Origin: an uncultured Sphingomonadaceae bacterium | Lineage (GTDB): Bacteria; Pseudomonadota; Alphaproteobacteria; Sphingomonadales; Sphingomonadaceae | Direction: 5' to 3' | Assembly (NCBI GenBank): GCA_947489315.1 | Contig: CANLCX010000004.1 | Span: 1 to 64,000 of the forward strand | Length of the DNA: 64,000 nucleotides | Shown: one piece after another, positions 43,350-52,582 of the stretch | Position numbering within the stretch: the first letter of the stretch is position 1 | Layout of the letters: every line of letters starts with the position of its first letter | Made by a program: the position numbers and the translations under genes | The notes under the pieces: generated by a model | What the model saw: the letters and a program-made list of their open reading frames with translations, nothing else | What the model was told of the DNA's origin: nothing | The model's database searches: none

Positions 43350-44384
43350 ATGCCTGACGCTATCGACTCTCCGAAAATTTTGCTCAACACACTGCATGGC
43401 AAGAAAGTAGCCGAGACTCCGGTCTGGCTCATGCGCCAAGCAGGACGCTATTTGCCAGAATACCGTGAGTTACGCGCGCAAAAAGGCGGTTTTCTGGAAC
43501 TTTGCTATGATGCCGAAGCGGCCGCCAAAGTCACTTTGCAACCGATTAAGCGTTTTGCCTTTGATGGTGCGATCCTGTTTTCTGACATATTAATCGTGCC
43601 GCATGCCATGGGTCAAAAACTATGGTTTGAGACAGGAGAAGGACCCCGGCTTGCACCAAGGCTAGTCGACGCGGCTTTATCGTCTCTAGAGGCTGCCCCA
43701 GAGCATTTTGAGGCTATTTATGCCACGGTGCGCCGGGTAGCAGAGCAGCTCGACGACAAAACCACCTTCATGGGCTTTGCAGGAAGCCCCTGGACTGTCG
43801 CAACTTATATGACCCATGGGCAAGGCAGCAAGGATCAGGCTGTGACCCGGCGCTACGCCTATAATGACGAAGTGGCTTTTTCAGAACTGATTAACGCGAT
43901 TATCGAAAATACCGTCGAATATCTGCTGGGCCAGATAGAAGCGGGCGTTGATGCGGTGCAGCTTTTTGACAGCTGGGCAGGGACGCTGTCCCCTGCGCAA
44001 TTTGAAAAATGGGTGATTGCACCAAATGCCGAAATTATTTCGCGGTTAAAAGTGGTTCATCCGAACCTGCCGATTATCGGTTTCCCCAAAGGCGCGGGCG
44101 CCAAATTGGTCGCTTATGCGAATGAAACAGGGGCCGACGCCATTGGGTTGGATGAAACCGTCGATCCTGTCTGGGCGCATAAGAACTTGCCGGCAGACCT
44201 GCCTTTGCAAGGTAATCTTGATCCTCTGGCCTTGATTGCGGGCGGGGACGCGCTGGAAAAATCGGTGCGCCATATCTTGCAAGTCTTTGAAGATCGTCCG
44301 CATATTTTCAATCTGGGTCACGGGATTTTACCGGACACGCCCATTGAACATGTTGAAAAGCTGCTTACACTCGTCCGGCAATGA
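43350..44384 (+). CDS. hemE: Uroporphyrinogen decarboxylase
   Basis: A 344-residue enzyme that removes four carboxyl groups from uroporphyrinogen III in heme synthesis. The N-terminal RQAGRYLPEYRE loop binds substrate. GFAGSPWTVATYM and LFDSWAGTLSP are further family marks, and the final HILQVFEDRPHIFNLGHGILP binds the ring carboxylates. I use the ATG at 43350; an in-frame TTG six codons earlier lies in the AT-rich origin tract. hemJ overlaps by 4 bases. Confidence 0.97.
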   Translation: MPDAIDSPKILLNTLHGKKVAETPVWLMRQAGRYLPEYRELRAQKGGFLELCYDAEAAAKVTLQPIKRFAFDGAILFSDILIVPHAMGQKLWFETGEGPRLAPRLVDAALSSLEAAPEHFEAIYATVRRVAEQLDDKTTFMGFAGSPWTVATYMTHGQGSKDQAVTRRYAYNDEVAFSELINAIIENTVEYLLGQIEAGVDAVQLFDSWAGTLSPAQFEKWVIAPNAEIISRLKVVHPNLPIIGFPKGAGAKLVAYANETGADAIGLDETVDPVWAHKNLPADLPLQGNLDPLALIAGGDALEKSVRHILQVFEDRPHIFNLGHGILPDTPIEHVEKLLTLVRQ

Positions 44385-44824
44385 ATGAAATTATATCCAT
44401 GCTCTATCTCTGGTTAAAAGCGGCTCATATCATCTTTGTCATCTTCTGGATGGCGGGACTGTTCATGATGCCGCGTTTCTTTGTTTATCATCAGGAATCG
44501 GCTGTCGGGTCGGAAGAAGACGGCAAATGGATTGAGCGCGAGGCAAAGCTGCGCAAGATCATCCTCAACCCGTCGCTGATCATCGTCTGGGTTCTGGGAT
44601 TGTTTCTCGCTTATGATATTGGCGCGTTTAGCCAAGGCTGGTTTCACGCCAAGCTATTGGTCGTGCTGTTGCTATCCGGCTATCATGGCTGGATGATGGG
44701 CTATACGAAAAAGCTGGCCCGCGGCGAACGGACGATGACCGATAAAAAACTGCGGCTGGTCAATGAAGTGCCGGGGATAACCGCTGCAATCATCGTGATT
44801 TTGGTGATTGTGAAACCGTTTTAG
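44381..44824 (+). CDS. hemJ: Protoporphyrinogen oxidase HemJ
   Basis: A 147-residue membrane protein of the HemJ family that oxidises protoporphyrinogen IX in bacteria lacking HemG and HemY. It has four hydrophobic helices, the conserved histidines in LKAAHIIFVIFWMAGLF and HAKLLVVLLLSGYHGWM, and a KMxxRG-like basic segment. ATGA overlap with hemE indicates translational coupling. Its own 3' end overlaps the next, opposite gene by 4 bases. Confidence 0.94.
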   Translation: MNEIISMLYLWLKAAHIIFVIFWMAGLFMMPRFFVYHQESAVGSEEDGKWIEREAKLRKIILNPSLIIVWVLGLFLAYDIGAFSQGWFHAKLLVVLLLSGYHGWMMGYTKKLARGERTMTDKKLRLVNEVPGITAAIIVILVIVKPF

Positions 44825-45255
44825 CTTTTGTGCGATTCAAGCGCTCGAAGAATTCTCCATCTGGCAAAAAAGTAGAACAAAAAACCTAAGGTTGCGTTGA
44901 AAAAACCAAAAAGGAGCGGAGTGAGAGCATAAGAAAGTGGACCTGCTGCAGCACCAAAGTTTGCTCCAGCGACACCTATTTTTAATAATATTTGTTTGGT
45001 GGAATAGAGAAAAATAGAGAATCCATAGAGGGTAGAAAAAACTGATATATACTTTAGAGTATAAAGCGAAAAATCATTTCTTTCTGGCTTTTTCAGAACT
45101 TCTTTTCTTTTTGAAGCTATATGGAAAAAGAAAATACCGATCATAACAATCAGCAGAAATGACTGCCCACCCCATGTCATGTAATCTAGCAGATTCGGAG
45201 CAGTAGATTGATACTGGTGGGTAAAGCCGAATTTATATTGCGGTGCAGTTGACAA
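44821..45255 (-). CDS. AT-rich membrane protein of unknown function
   Basis: A 144-residue protein with three predicted helices (about 27-45, 63-85 and 103-127). The third has a pattern loosely like the last helix of MotA/TolQ/ExbB proton channels (SYALTPLLFGFFNATLGFLFYFFARW), which is a weak similarity only. I choose a TTG start with GGAG 8 bases upstream. Base composition is clearly AT-richer than its neighbours, and it is on the opposite strand between the conserved hemJ and rho genes. A horizontal origin is likely. Confidence 0.6.
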   Translation of the reverse strand: MSTAPQYKFGFTHQYQSTAPNLLDYMTWGGQSFLLIVMIGIFFFHIASKRKEVLKKPERNDFSLYTLKYISVFSTLYGFSIFLYSTKQILLKIGVAGANFGAAAGPLSYALTPLLFGFFNATLGFLFYFFARWRILRALESHKS

Positions 45256-45290
45256 TAGCCTTACTCCCAATAAACAAGATCAATCTACAT

Positions 45291-45319
45291 TTGACATGGT
45301 CGTCCAGCAAGCGTAATTG
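45291..45319 (+). promoter_or_regulatory. Candidate sigma-70 promoter of rho
   Basis: TTGACA is followed after 17 bases by TAATTG, giving a leader of about 100 nt before the rho ATG. The -35 element is perfect, the -10 element is weak. rho leaders are often autoregulated; I see no clear rut-like region to assert that here. Confidence 0.4.
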
Positions 45320-45426
45320 AATGCCAAAGCCCGTCCGGGCGATCTTTCATGTGAAAATTTCACGGCGCACACGCTGCACACATGCAAAAACAAACATAAC
45401 TTCCCAATTTATCTGGATAAACCTCC

Positions 45427-46683
45427 ATGCATTTAAAAGAATTAAAAGAAAAATCGCCAGCTGGTCTCGTCTCAATGGCGGAAGAACTGGGCGTTGAAAG
45501 CGCATCGACCCTGCGCAAACAGGATCTGATGTTCGCGATTCTGAAAGAACTCGCGGATCAGGACGAATTGATCATGGGTCTTGGCACGATTGAAGTGCTG
45601 CCCGACGGATTTGGATTTTTGCGCTCGCCCGAAGCCAATTATCTGGCTGGCCCTGACGATATTTATGTCTCTCCGAACCAGGTCCGTAAATTCGGCCTGC
45701 GTACCGGTGATACGGTTGAAGGCGAAATTCGCGCGCCGCGTGATGGCGAGCGTTATTTTGCGCTGACCAAGCTCACCGCGATCAACTTTGACGAGCCTGA
45801 TGCTGTCCGTCACCGGGTGAATTTTGATAACCTCACACCGCTTTACCCGGATTCAAAACTGACACTCGATAGTCTTGACCCCACGGTCAAAGACAAGTCA
45901 GCCCGCGTCATCGATATTATTTCACCGCAGGGCAAAGGTCAGCGTGCCTTGATCGTGGCACCGCCGCGGACCGGTAAAACGGTGCTGCTGCAGAATATTG
46001 CCAAAGCGATTACCGACAATCATCCGGAAGTCTATCTGCTGGTGTTGCTCATCGATGAGCGTCCGGAAGAAGTGACCGATATGCAGCGCTCCGTGAAGGG
46101 CGAAGTGATCAGTTCCACCTTTGATGAACCCGCGACACGCCACGTGCAAGTAGCTGAAATGGTTATTGAAAAAGCAAAACGTCTGGTCGAGCATAAGCAT
46201 GATGTAGTTATCTTGCTCGACTCTATCACGCGTCTTGGCCGTGCCTATAATACGGTCGTGCCAAGCTCTGGTAAGGTGCTTACCGGCGGTGTGGATGCCA
46301 ACGCCCTGCAACGTCCGAAACGCTTTTTCGGTGCTGCGCGTAATATTGAGGAAGGCGGCTCGCTTTCCATCATCGCAACCGCTTTGATCGATACGGGTAG
46401 CCGGATGGACGAGGTCATCTTTGAAGAATTTAAAGGTACTGGTAACTCGGAAATCGTTCTGGATCGCAAAGTTGCCGATAAACGGATCTTCCCAGCGCTG
46501 GATGTTGGAAAATCCGGTACGCGTAAGGAAGAATTGCTGGTCGACGATGACAAGCTCAAGAAAATGTGGGTGCTGCGCCGTATCCTTATGCAAATGGGTA
46601 CGATCGACGCGATGGAATTCCTGCTCGACAAGATGAAAGACAGCAAAGCCAACGACGATTTCTTCGACAGCATGAATCAGTAG
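45427..46683 (+). CDS. rho: Transcription termination factor Rho
   Basis: A 418-residue hexameric RNA helicase that ends transcription. The N-terminal domain ([22 protein letters not shown]) and the cold-shock-like RNA-binding domain ([22 protein letters not shown]) precede an ATPase core with P-loop PPRTGKT near residue 180. [15 protein letters not shown] and [12 protein letters not shown] are the Walker B region and the Q/R loop. An REP-like inverted repeat follows the stop codon. Confidence 0.98.
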   Translation: MHLKELKEKSPAGLVSMAEELGVESASTLRKQDLMFAILKELADQDELIMGLGTIEVLPDGFGFLRSPEANYLAGPDDIYVSPNQVRKFGLRTGDTVEGEIRAPRDGERYFALTKLTAINFDEPDAVRHRVNFDNLTPLYPDSKLTLDSLDPTVKDKSARVIDIISPQGKGQRALIVAPPRTGKTVLLQNIAKAITDNHPEVYLLVLLIDERPEEVTDMQRSVKGEVISSTFDEPATRHVQVAEMVIEKAKRLVEHKHDVVILLDSITRLGRAYNTVVPSSGKVLTGGVDANALQRPKRFFGAARNIEEGGSLSIIATALIDTGSRMDEVIFEEFKGTGNSEIVLDRKVADKRIFPALDVGKSGTRKEELLVDDDKLKKMWVLRRILMQMGTIDAMEFLLDKMKDSKANDDFFDSMNQ

Positions 46684-46698
46684 GAAGCTTAAGACAGT

Positions 46699-46762
46699 GT
46701 GCTCACCCTGAGCCTGTCGAAGGGTGTTTCTGTCTATGCTTCGACAAGCTCAGTATGAGCAC
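46699..46762. repeat. REP-like inverted repeat after rho
   Basis: GTGCTCACCCTGAGCCTG...GAAG (24 bases) and the near-complement CTTCGACAAG...GAGCAC (24 bases) flank a 16-base loop, with three mismatches. The motif CTTCGACAAGCTCAG...GAGC is a dispersed repeat known in sphingomonad and other alphaproteobacterial genomes. A degenerate half is visible near 30761. It may act as a terminator or transcript stabiliser for rho. Confidence 0.72.
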
Positions 46763-46782
46763 AGTGGGGACTGGGGCCAGTA

Positions 46783-47079
46783 ATGATTATTGAACAGGCC
46801 TTGTTGCAGGTAAAACCAGGTCAATCCGACCAGTTTGTTGCAGCAATGCAAAAGGCGCGGCCACTTATCGCGGTCCAGCCTGGTTTTCAGTCAATAGAAG
46901 TTCGGCCGTCGACAGATAGTTCTGACCAGTATCTATTGCTGGTCACATGGGACAAGGTTGAATCCCATCGCGATGGTTTCCGTAAATCACCAGAATATGA
47001 GCAATGGCGCGCCTTGCTTCATGATTTCTATGACCCTATGCCGACCGTAAGCTATTTTGGACATTCGATTTTTTCATGA
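46783..47079 (+). CDS. Antibiotic biosynthesis monooxygenase (ABM) family protein
   Basis: A 98-residue single-domain ferredoxin-like protein of the ABM superfamily, with IIEQALLQVKPGQ, KARPLIAVQPGFQSIEVRPS and YLLLVTWDKVESHRDGFRKSPEYEQW. Some relatives are cofactor-free monooxygenases, others bind heme or quinols, so the reaction is unknown. It overlaps the TerC-family gene by 4 bases. Confidence 0.88.
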   Translation: MIIEQALLQVKPGQSDQFVAAMQKARPLIAVQPGFQSIEVRPSTDSSDQYLLLVTWDKVESHRDGFRKSPEYEQWRALLHDFYDPMPTVSYFGHSIFS

Positions 47080-47804
47080 TTGACCTTTTTTTCATCTTAT
47101 CCGCAGCAGTTCCCGTTGGCCTCGGTTCCATGTCAGAGATGTGGGCGGCGATCGTCCATGATTTTTCCAATATCGGAACGCCTGAAGCGTTAGCCGCTTT
47201 CGGGCAAGTCATTCTGATTGATCTGGTATTTGCCGCTGATAACGCGATTGTTGTCGGCGCGCTGGCAGGTGGTTTACCAGCAGATCAGCGCAGGAAAGTG
47301 ATTCTGATTGGTATCGGAGCTGCTTTGGTGTTGCGCATAATCTTTGCGTTGATTGTGGTGCAATTGTTGCAGATTGTTGGGCTGGTTCTTGCTGGTGGCC
47401 TATTGTTGCTATGGGTAGCGTGGAATTTCTATCGAGAAATCTTCCATGAAGGTGAATCTTCTGGTTCACCTGAGATAGAAGGCGATGAACATAGCGGTGT
47501 AAAGTCGACAAAAACCTTCTGGGGCGCCGTTTGGGCAGTCACAGCCGCCGATGTGTCGATGAGTCTCGACAATGTCTTAGGCGTGGCTGGAGCCGCGCGC
47601 GAGCATCCCGGCATATTAATTGTGGGATTACTTTTGTCTGTTGCGCTAATGGGCCTCGCGGCCAATGTCATCGCTAAATATATCGAACGCTATAAGTGGA
47701 TCGCCTATATTGGATTGGCTGTAATCATCTATGTCGCCGGCAAGATGATTTATACCGGCTGGATAGGGGATGAACAGACGATCGGCTTAATGACGCTGTT
47801 CTAG
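47076..47804 (+). CDS. TerC family membrane protein (YjbE type)
   Basis: A 242-residue polytopic inner-membrane protein of the TerC family. It has VILIDLVFAADNAIVVGALAGGLP and a second half VTAADVSMSLDNVLGVAGAA; the two acidic DN motifs match the pair conserved in TerC/Alx transporters for manganese or calcium homeostasis. A short acidic loop (HEGESSGSPEIEGDEH) separates the halves. It is coupled to the ABM gene by a 4-base overlap. Its end lies 5 bases from the convergent NTF2-like gene. Confidence 0.9.
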   Translation: MIDLFFILSAAVPVGLGSMSEMWAAIVHDFSNIGTPEALAAFGQVILIDLVFAADNAIVVGALAGGLPADQRRKVILIGIGAALVLRIIFALIVVQLLQIVGLVLAGGLLLLWVAWNFYREIFHEGESSGSPEIEGDEHSGVKSTKTFWGAVWAVTAADVSMSLDNVLGVAGAAREHPGILIVGLLLSVALMGLAANVIAKYIERYKWIAYIGLAVIIYVAGKMIYTGWIGDEQTIGLMTLF

Positions 47805-47809
47805 GCCAT

Positions 47810-48211
47810 CTAACCTTTCATTGTCTCCAGCATTTTACCCATTTCATCCCAGACTTTGTTGATCGCCTTTAGCGGCCGAACCATGACTTTAAAGTCTTGA
47901 ATCATGCCATCGTCATTCCAGTTGATGATATCAACGCCATTGACCTGAATCCCGTCCAGCTCGAGCTCAAATTCCAACATGGCCATATTCGCGCCGTCGT
48001 CGACAATCTCGCGTACATAGCGGAAACTGTCATTGCCCAATACACTATCAGCAGCCGTCAGATAGGCCATAACAATGGGTTTGCCCGCTTGCGGCGTGTG
48101 TACGACAGGGGAGTGGAATACGGCATCGTCAGCGAGTTGGGCGCTAAGGGCCGCCTCGCTTTTATCGGCTATGCGGGCATGCCAGGCTTTTAGATTATCC
48201 CGGGTGCTCAT
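47810..48211 (-). CDS. NTF2-like (SnoaL-type) protein
   Basis: A 133-residue protein with the cone-shaped NTF2-like fold pattern: a helical start (LKAWHARIADKSEAALSAQLADDAVFHSPVV) and strands ending in MIQDFKVMVRPLKA. It resembles SnoaL-type polyketide cyclases or small epimerases, but no catalytic residues can be assigned. The ATG overlaps the stop of the dienelactone hydrolase gene by 4 bases, so the two are coupled. Confidence 0.82.
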   Translation of the reverse strand: MSTRDNLKAWHARIADKSEAALSAQLADDAVFHSPVVHTPQAGKPIVMAYLTAADSVLGNDSFRYVREIVDDGANMAMLEFELELDGIQVNGVDIINWNDDGMIQDFKVMVRPLKAINKVWDEMGKMLETMKG

Positions 48212-48906
48212 GCTAAATGCTCCTTGAAAAATTCAATTGTGCGGCTGTCGGCCAATGTTGCCGCTGCTTCATCCCGGCGCGCACCAAATTCAGCGGCAAA
48301 GCCATGATCAAGACCATCATAATCATGCAGCGTCACCTTGGGGTGATCATCAAGCCCTTCATGCATCGCGGCTTGCGCGTCAGCAGGGACAAAACCATCG
48401 GCCGTCGGGATATGCAGCATGACATCATGGGCAATCGCGTTTTTCTCACCGAGCAAGCCATCAATACCCACGCCATAATAGCCCACGGAGGCATTAATAT
48501 CGGTTCTGGTTGCCGTCATGAAGGCAAGTCGACCGCCCAGGCAATAGCCGACGCAGCCGACTTTTCCGCCATTTACACCTTCTCGGGCAAAATGAATCGC
48601 CGCTTCAATGTCTCTTATGCCCTGATCCTGATCAAATTTACCCATCAAGTCGAGGGCGACCTGAAATTCTTCCTGAACATCGGCATCCAGGTCCGTACCT
48701 TCGTTGATTCTCCAGAACAGATCCGGTGCTATAGCGAGATACCCTGCCTCGGCCCAATGATCGCACTTGGCCCTAATACCGCTGTTAACGCCGAAAATTT
48801 CTTGAATGACGATGATGGCGGCTTTTGCCGTTCCTTCGGGAGCGGCCACATAACAGGCAAATTCTTCGCCTCCGCTCAGCGTTTTAATCGGTTTCATGGC
48901 ACCCAT
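48208..48906 (-). CDS. Dienelactone hydrolase family protein
   Basis: A 232-residue alpha/beta hydrolase. The nucleophile is a cysteine in GCVGYCLGGRLAFM, with D and H further on in VPADAQ and LDHGFAAEFG, the usual dienelactone hydrolase triad (Cys-Asp-His). IVIQEIFGVNSGIRAKCDHWAEAGY carries the oxyanion segment. Start chosen at the ATG at 48906, which has AAGGAG 9 bases upstream. It probably hydrolyses a lactone or ester; no aromatic degradation genes are nearby. Confidence 0.9.
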   Translation of the reverse strand: MGAMKPIKTLSGGEEFACYVAAPEGTAKAAIIVIQEIFGVNSGIRAKCDHWAEAGYLAIAPDLFWRINEGTDLDADVQEEFQVALDLMGKFDQDQGIRDIEAAIHFAREGVNGGKVGCVGYCLGGRLAFMTATRTDINASVGYYGVGIDGLLGEKNAIAHDVMLHIPTADGFVPADAQAAMHEGLDDHPKVTLHDYDGLDHGFAAEFGARRDEAAATLADSRTIEFFKEHLA

Positions 48907-49041
48907 TTTCAAAGCTCCTTTGATCATCACTTGATTATTGGTGTACAATATCCCCATATCCTATTGTGGCAAGGTGGAAGATCATCTGTTGCGGTGAGGG
49001 AGGGAACTTCGCTTCAACGATAAGGATAAGAGGAAGCATTT

Positions 49042-49305
49042 ATGAAAGTTACCGTAGAACTGGATTGCACACCGGAAGAAGCGCGTCGGATGATGGGCCT
49101 GCCGGATGTTGGCAAACTCAATGAAACCTATGTGAAAGAATTGTCCAAATTCCTTCAGGGTGCGAGTTCGGTAGAACAGCTTCAGAATTTTACCAAGATC
49201 ATCGCACCAATGGGTGAGGCCGGAATCAAGATGTTCTCCTCCTTTGTGAGCGGGGCCATGGGTGCCGGTAACGGAAAATCTTCTTCTACCAAGAAAAAAG
49301 ACTAG
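49042..49305 (+). CDS. DUF6489-like small protein
   Basis: An 87-residue protein with KVTVELDCTPEEARRMMGLPDVGKLNETYVKEL and a lysine-rich tail. The leading segment looks like DUF6489, found upstream of mnmE in sphingomonads, as here. Function unknown. AGAGGAAGC upstream of the ATG supports the start. It is probably co-transcribed with mnmE, 19 bases downstream. Confidence 0.78.
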   Translation: MKVTVELDCTPEEARRMMGLPDVGKLNETYVKELSKFLQGASSVEQLQNFTKIIAPMGEAGIKMFSSFVSGAMGAGNGKSSSTKKKD

Positions 49306-49324
49306 ATATCAGATAGTTAATTAA

Positions 49325-50620
49325 ATGTCAGCCGCTGACACCATCTTTGCATTGTCCAGTGGGCAACCACCGGCAGCCATCGGGATCATCCGGATTAGCG
49401 GCATAAAAGCATCGGGCGCTCTACACGCTTTGAGCGGTTCAGTGCCCGATGAACGCCGGGCGAGTCTGATGAAATTGTCAGACCCGTCGAGTGGAGAGCT
49501 GCTCGATACGGCGCTGATATTATGGTTTCCCGGGCCCAATAGTGCGAGCGGTGAAGATCTGGCCGAAATCCATTGTCACGGCGGTCGCGCTGTGGTTCGC
49601 GCTCTGGAAACCGCGCTTGAGAATATGGAAGGGCTTCGCCCTGCGGAACCGGGGGAATTTACGCGCCGGGCCTTTACTCATGGGCGGATGGATTTAGCGG
49701 AAGCAGAAGGATTGTCCGATCTGCTTTTTGCAGAGACGGAACTTCAACGCCGTTCTGCGATACAGGCTGCTGGCGGCGCGCTATCGCGAAAAGTGGAGGA
49801 TTGGCAAAATACAATATTGCGCCTTTCTGCCATGGTCGAGGCCGAACTCGACTTTTCCGATGAAGATGATGTCACGCCGGCGCAATTGTCAGTTGTGCAA
49901 TCGGCGGCTGGCGAACTCGCTACCGAAATGAAAGCCATGCTTGATCGCCCGCGCGCGGAAAAATTGCGCGAGGGCGTTCGCGTTGTTTTGGGCGGTCCAC
50001 CCAATAGTGGGAAGTCCACTTTGCTCAATGCGCTGGTGGAACGTGAGGCTGCGATTGTGTCGCCCATTGCCGGAACCACACGAGATGTCATTGAAGTGCC
50101 GATCGCGATAAAGGGCATACCGTTTCTGTTTATCGACACGGCGGGCGTTCGCGATGAAGGCGCCGAAGAAATCGAGCGAATGGGAATCGATCGCGCGCGC
50201 CACCAATTTGATCTGGCGGATCTGATATTGTGGCTCGGCCCAGAGGGAGAGGGTCCGCAAATTTCTAACCTGGTGGAAATAGCCTCGCGCCAAGACCATC
50301 CCGACTATCTAGCGAAATCTTCGGATACGCTTTCTGTGTCTCCGCTCGCGGGTGCAGGCATGGATGCGCTCGTCGCCTTGCTTGTGGACCGCGCGAAAGA
50401 TATCGTTCCGCGAGGAGACGAGATTAGTGTCAACAAACGCCAAGCCGATCATCTGATGGAAGCGCAGCGAAATCTTGGCGCTATATCCGATCTACAAGAC
50501 TATCTGATCATCGCAGAACAACTGCGGCTGGCACGTGGCGCGCTAGATGCATTGACGGGCAGGGCAAGCACCGAAGATATGCTCGACAGCCTGTTCGGGA
50601 AATTCTGTATCGGCAAATAA
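49325..50620 (+). CDS. mnmE: tRNA modification GTPase MnmE
   Basis: A 431-residue protein that with MnmG adds carboxymethylaminomethyl groups to U34 of certain tRNAs. It has an N-terminal tetrahydrofolate-binding domain ([22 protein letters not shown]), an inserted Ras-like G domain with P-loop GGPPNSGKS near residue 224, and a C-terminal helical domain ending in the required CIGK. Its stop codon is 4 bases before a parS-like site. Confidence 0.96.
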   Translation: MSAADTIFALSSGQPPAAIGIIRISGIKASGALHALSGSVPDERRASLMKLSDPSSGELLDTALILWFPGPNSASGEDLAEIHCHGGRAVVRALETALENMEGLRPAEPGEFTRRAFTHGRMDLAEAEGLSDLLFAETELQRRSAIQAAGGALSRKVEDWQNTILRLSAMVEAELDFSDEDDVTPAQLSVVQSAAGELATEMKAMLDRPRAEKLREGVRVVLGGPPNSGKSTLLNALVEREAAIVSPIAGTTRDVIEVPIAIKGIPFLFIDTAGVRDEGAEEIERMGIDRARHQFDLADLILWLGPEGEGPQISNLVEIASRQDHPDYLAKSSDTLSVSPLAGAGMDALVALLVDRAKDIVPRGDEISVNKRQADHLMEAQRNLGAISDLQDYLIIAEQLRLARGALDALTGRASTEDMLDSLFGKFCIGK

Positions 50621-50624
50621 GAGG

Positions 50625-50640
50625 TGTTCCACGTGGAACA
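50625..50640. promoter_or_regulatory. parS-like ParB-binding site (perfect palindrome)
   Basis: TGTTCCACGTGGAACA is a perfect 16-bp palindrome in the mnmE-mnmG gap, matching the core of known parS sites (GTT(T/C)CACGTG(A/G)AAC). Confidence 0.85.
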
Positions 50641-50709
50641 TTGTTTAGCGGCAGAGCCGGGTTGCGAGATCATTTTGACCTGAAACCTAGCTTCCGCTAT
50701 GGGCGCAGC

Positions 50710-52575
50710 ATGGACTGTGATTTTGATCTTATTGTTGTTGGCGGCGGGCACGCTGGATGTGAAGCGGCGGCTGTTGCTGCGCGCATGGGCGTGCGCACAG
50801 CGTTGGTTAGTTTTACCAAAGACAGTATTGGCGCGATGTCTTGCAATCCGGCCATTGGTGGCTTGGGCAAAGGGCATCTGGTGCGCGAAGTCGATGCGTT
50901 TGACGGCCTGATCGGTCGCGCGGCGGATGCTGCGGCGATCCACTATCGCATGCTCAATCTGTCTAAAGGCGCCGCAGTGCAGGGCCCGCGAGTCCAGGCG
51001 GATCGAAAGCTCTACAAAGCCGCCATCCACCGAATGCTGGAAGCGCAAGACAATATATCCATTGTCGAAGGTGAAGTCGCCTCATTGATTTTTGACGGGC
51101 AGACGGTGAGCGGGATTAATTTTGCTGACGACCGTCAGATCACGGCATCCGCCGTCATATTGGCGACCGGCACCTTCTTGAATGGGAAGCTCTTTCGCGG
51201 CGAAGAAACATTTGCCGGTGGTCGGACAGGGGAGGCTAGTGCTGTGTCTCTTGGGCAGCAGATTCGCGACGCGCATCTGCCCATTGCGCGTCTGAAAACC
51301 GGAACGCCGCCGCGGATTGATGGTCGGACGATCGATTGGGCATCGCTTCCAGAGCAGCCGTCTGACGATGATGGTTGGACCATGTCGCCCATGTCATTGC
51401 GGCGAGACGTACCACAGACATTTTGCGCGGTTAGCCGAACCAGCGCCGCGACCCACGACATCATCCGCGATAATCTCGACCGGTCGCCATTGTTCAGCGG
51501 CGCGATTGATGCGCAGGGGCCGCGCTATTGCCCATCGATAGAAGATAAGATTCACCGCTTTGCCGATCGCGATTCCCATCAGGTTTTCCTGGAACCGGAA
51601 GGGCTCGACACCAATTTGGTCTATCCAAACGGGATCAGCACATCTTTGCCTGTTGATGTTCAAGAGGCATTTGTTCGGACCATGGATGGACTTTCCAAGG
51701 CGGAAATTATCGTGCCGGGCTATGCGGTGGAATATGATCATATTGATCCCCGTGCTTTGGATCGCTCTTTGAAGGTCCGCGATCTGGACGGGCTCTATTG
51801 CGCGGGCCAGATTAACGGCACTACCGGATATGAAGAAGCGGCAGCCCAGGGTCTGGTTGCCGGTATCGGCGCGGCTTGTGCGATCCAGAGGAAAGATGCC
51901 CCGCAGCTTGATCGCGGTACCAGCTATATGGCGGTGATGATTGATGATCTGGTGCTGCAAGGGGTCACTGAACCTTATCGCATGCTGACGGCTCGTGCGG
52001 AATATCGTCTGCGCTTACGGGCGGACAATGCGACGACGCGCTTGAGTCCGATTGCCGAATCCATTGGTTGTCTGGGGTCAGAAAGACGCGCTTGGTTTAA
52101 AGAGCGTCAAACGCAGCGCAAGGCAATCATGCAAGAGTTGGAAGCCGTCTATAGCTGTGAAGCGATTGCGGACCAAGAGATTGAAGTGCGTCGGGACGGA
52201 ACCAAACAGTCTTTGTTCGACTGGCTACGCTTCCCCAATATTTCAATCAATGCCTTGGCCGGCTTGGGCATATCGGTTGCAGATACCCATGAGGGGCTGT
52301 TGGCAGAGGTAGAGGAAGATGCGCGCTATGCGCCTTATCTACAGCGTCAGGAATCGGAGCTTAGAGATTTGCGGGCCAATGAACAGATACGCCTGGGCGA
52401 TGATCTCGACTATGCCGCGATCGCCGGACTATCGAATGAAATGGTTGAGCGCTTGAAAGGGGCAAGGCCCGAAACGCTCGCTGCTGCGTCCCGTGTTCGG
52501 GGCGTTACGCCAGCTGCCCTCGCAGCCATTTTGGTGCACGCGCGGCGGCGCGAAGCCAAGACCCTGGCGGCTTGA
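50710..52575 (+). CDS. mnmG: tRNA modification enzyme MnmG (GidA)
   Basis: A 621-residue FAD-dependent partner of MnmE for wobble uridine modification. The FAD-binding motif [10 protein letters not shown] is at residues 11-20. [18 protein letters not shown] and the [12 protein letters not shown] segment are MnmG hallmarks, and the C-terminal helical domain ([30 protein letters not shown]) binds MnmE. The ATG at 50710 is chosen because the frame upstream has no conservation and contains the parS-like site. rsmG starts 7 bases after the stop. Confidence 0.96.
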   Translation: MDCDFDLIVVGGGHAGCEAAAVAARMGVRTALVSFTKDSIGAMSCNPAIGGLGKGHLVREVDAFDGLIGRAADAAAIHYRMLNLSKGAAVQGPRVQADRKLYKAAIHRMLEAQDNISIVEGEVASLIFDGQTVSGINFADDRQITASAVILATGTFLNGKLFRGEETFAGGRTGEASAVSLGQQIRDAHLPIARLKTGTPPRIDGRTIDWASLPEQPSDDDGWTMSPMSLRRDVPQTFCAVSRTSAATHDIIRDNLDRSPLFSGAIDAQGPRYCPSIEDKIHRFADRDSHQVFLEPEGLDTNLVYPNGISTSLPVDVQEAFVRTMDGLSKAEIIVPGYAVEYDHIDPRALDRSLKVRDLDGLYCAGQINGTTGYEEAAAQGLVAGIGAACAIQRKDAPQLDRGTSYMAVMIDDLVLQGVTEPYRMLTARAEYRLRLRADNATTRLSPIAESIGCLGSERRAWFKERQTQRKAIMQELEAVYSCEAIADQEIEVRRDGTKQSLFDWLRFPNISINALAGLGISVADTHEGLLAEVEEDARYAPYLQRQESELRDLRANEQIRLGDDLDYAAIAGLSNEMVERLKGARPETLAAASRVRGVTPAALAAILVHARRREAKTLAA

Positions 52576-52582
52576 TCAGGAT

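Noticed and set aside
46699-46762. CRISPR-like repeat
   Set aside because: There are only two arms of one inverted repeat, with no regular spacers, and no cas genes are in the window.
48217-49023. 268-codon frame opposite the dienelactone hydrolase and NTF2-like genes
   Set aside because: It spans two genes on the other strand and resembles none of the expected families, so I treat it as a shadow.
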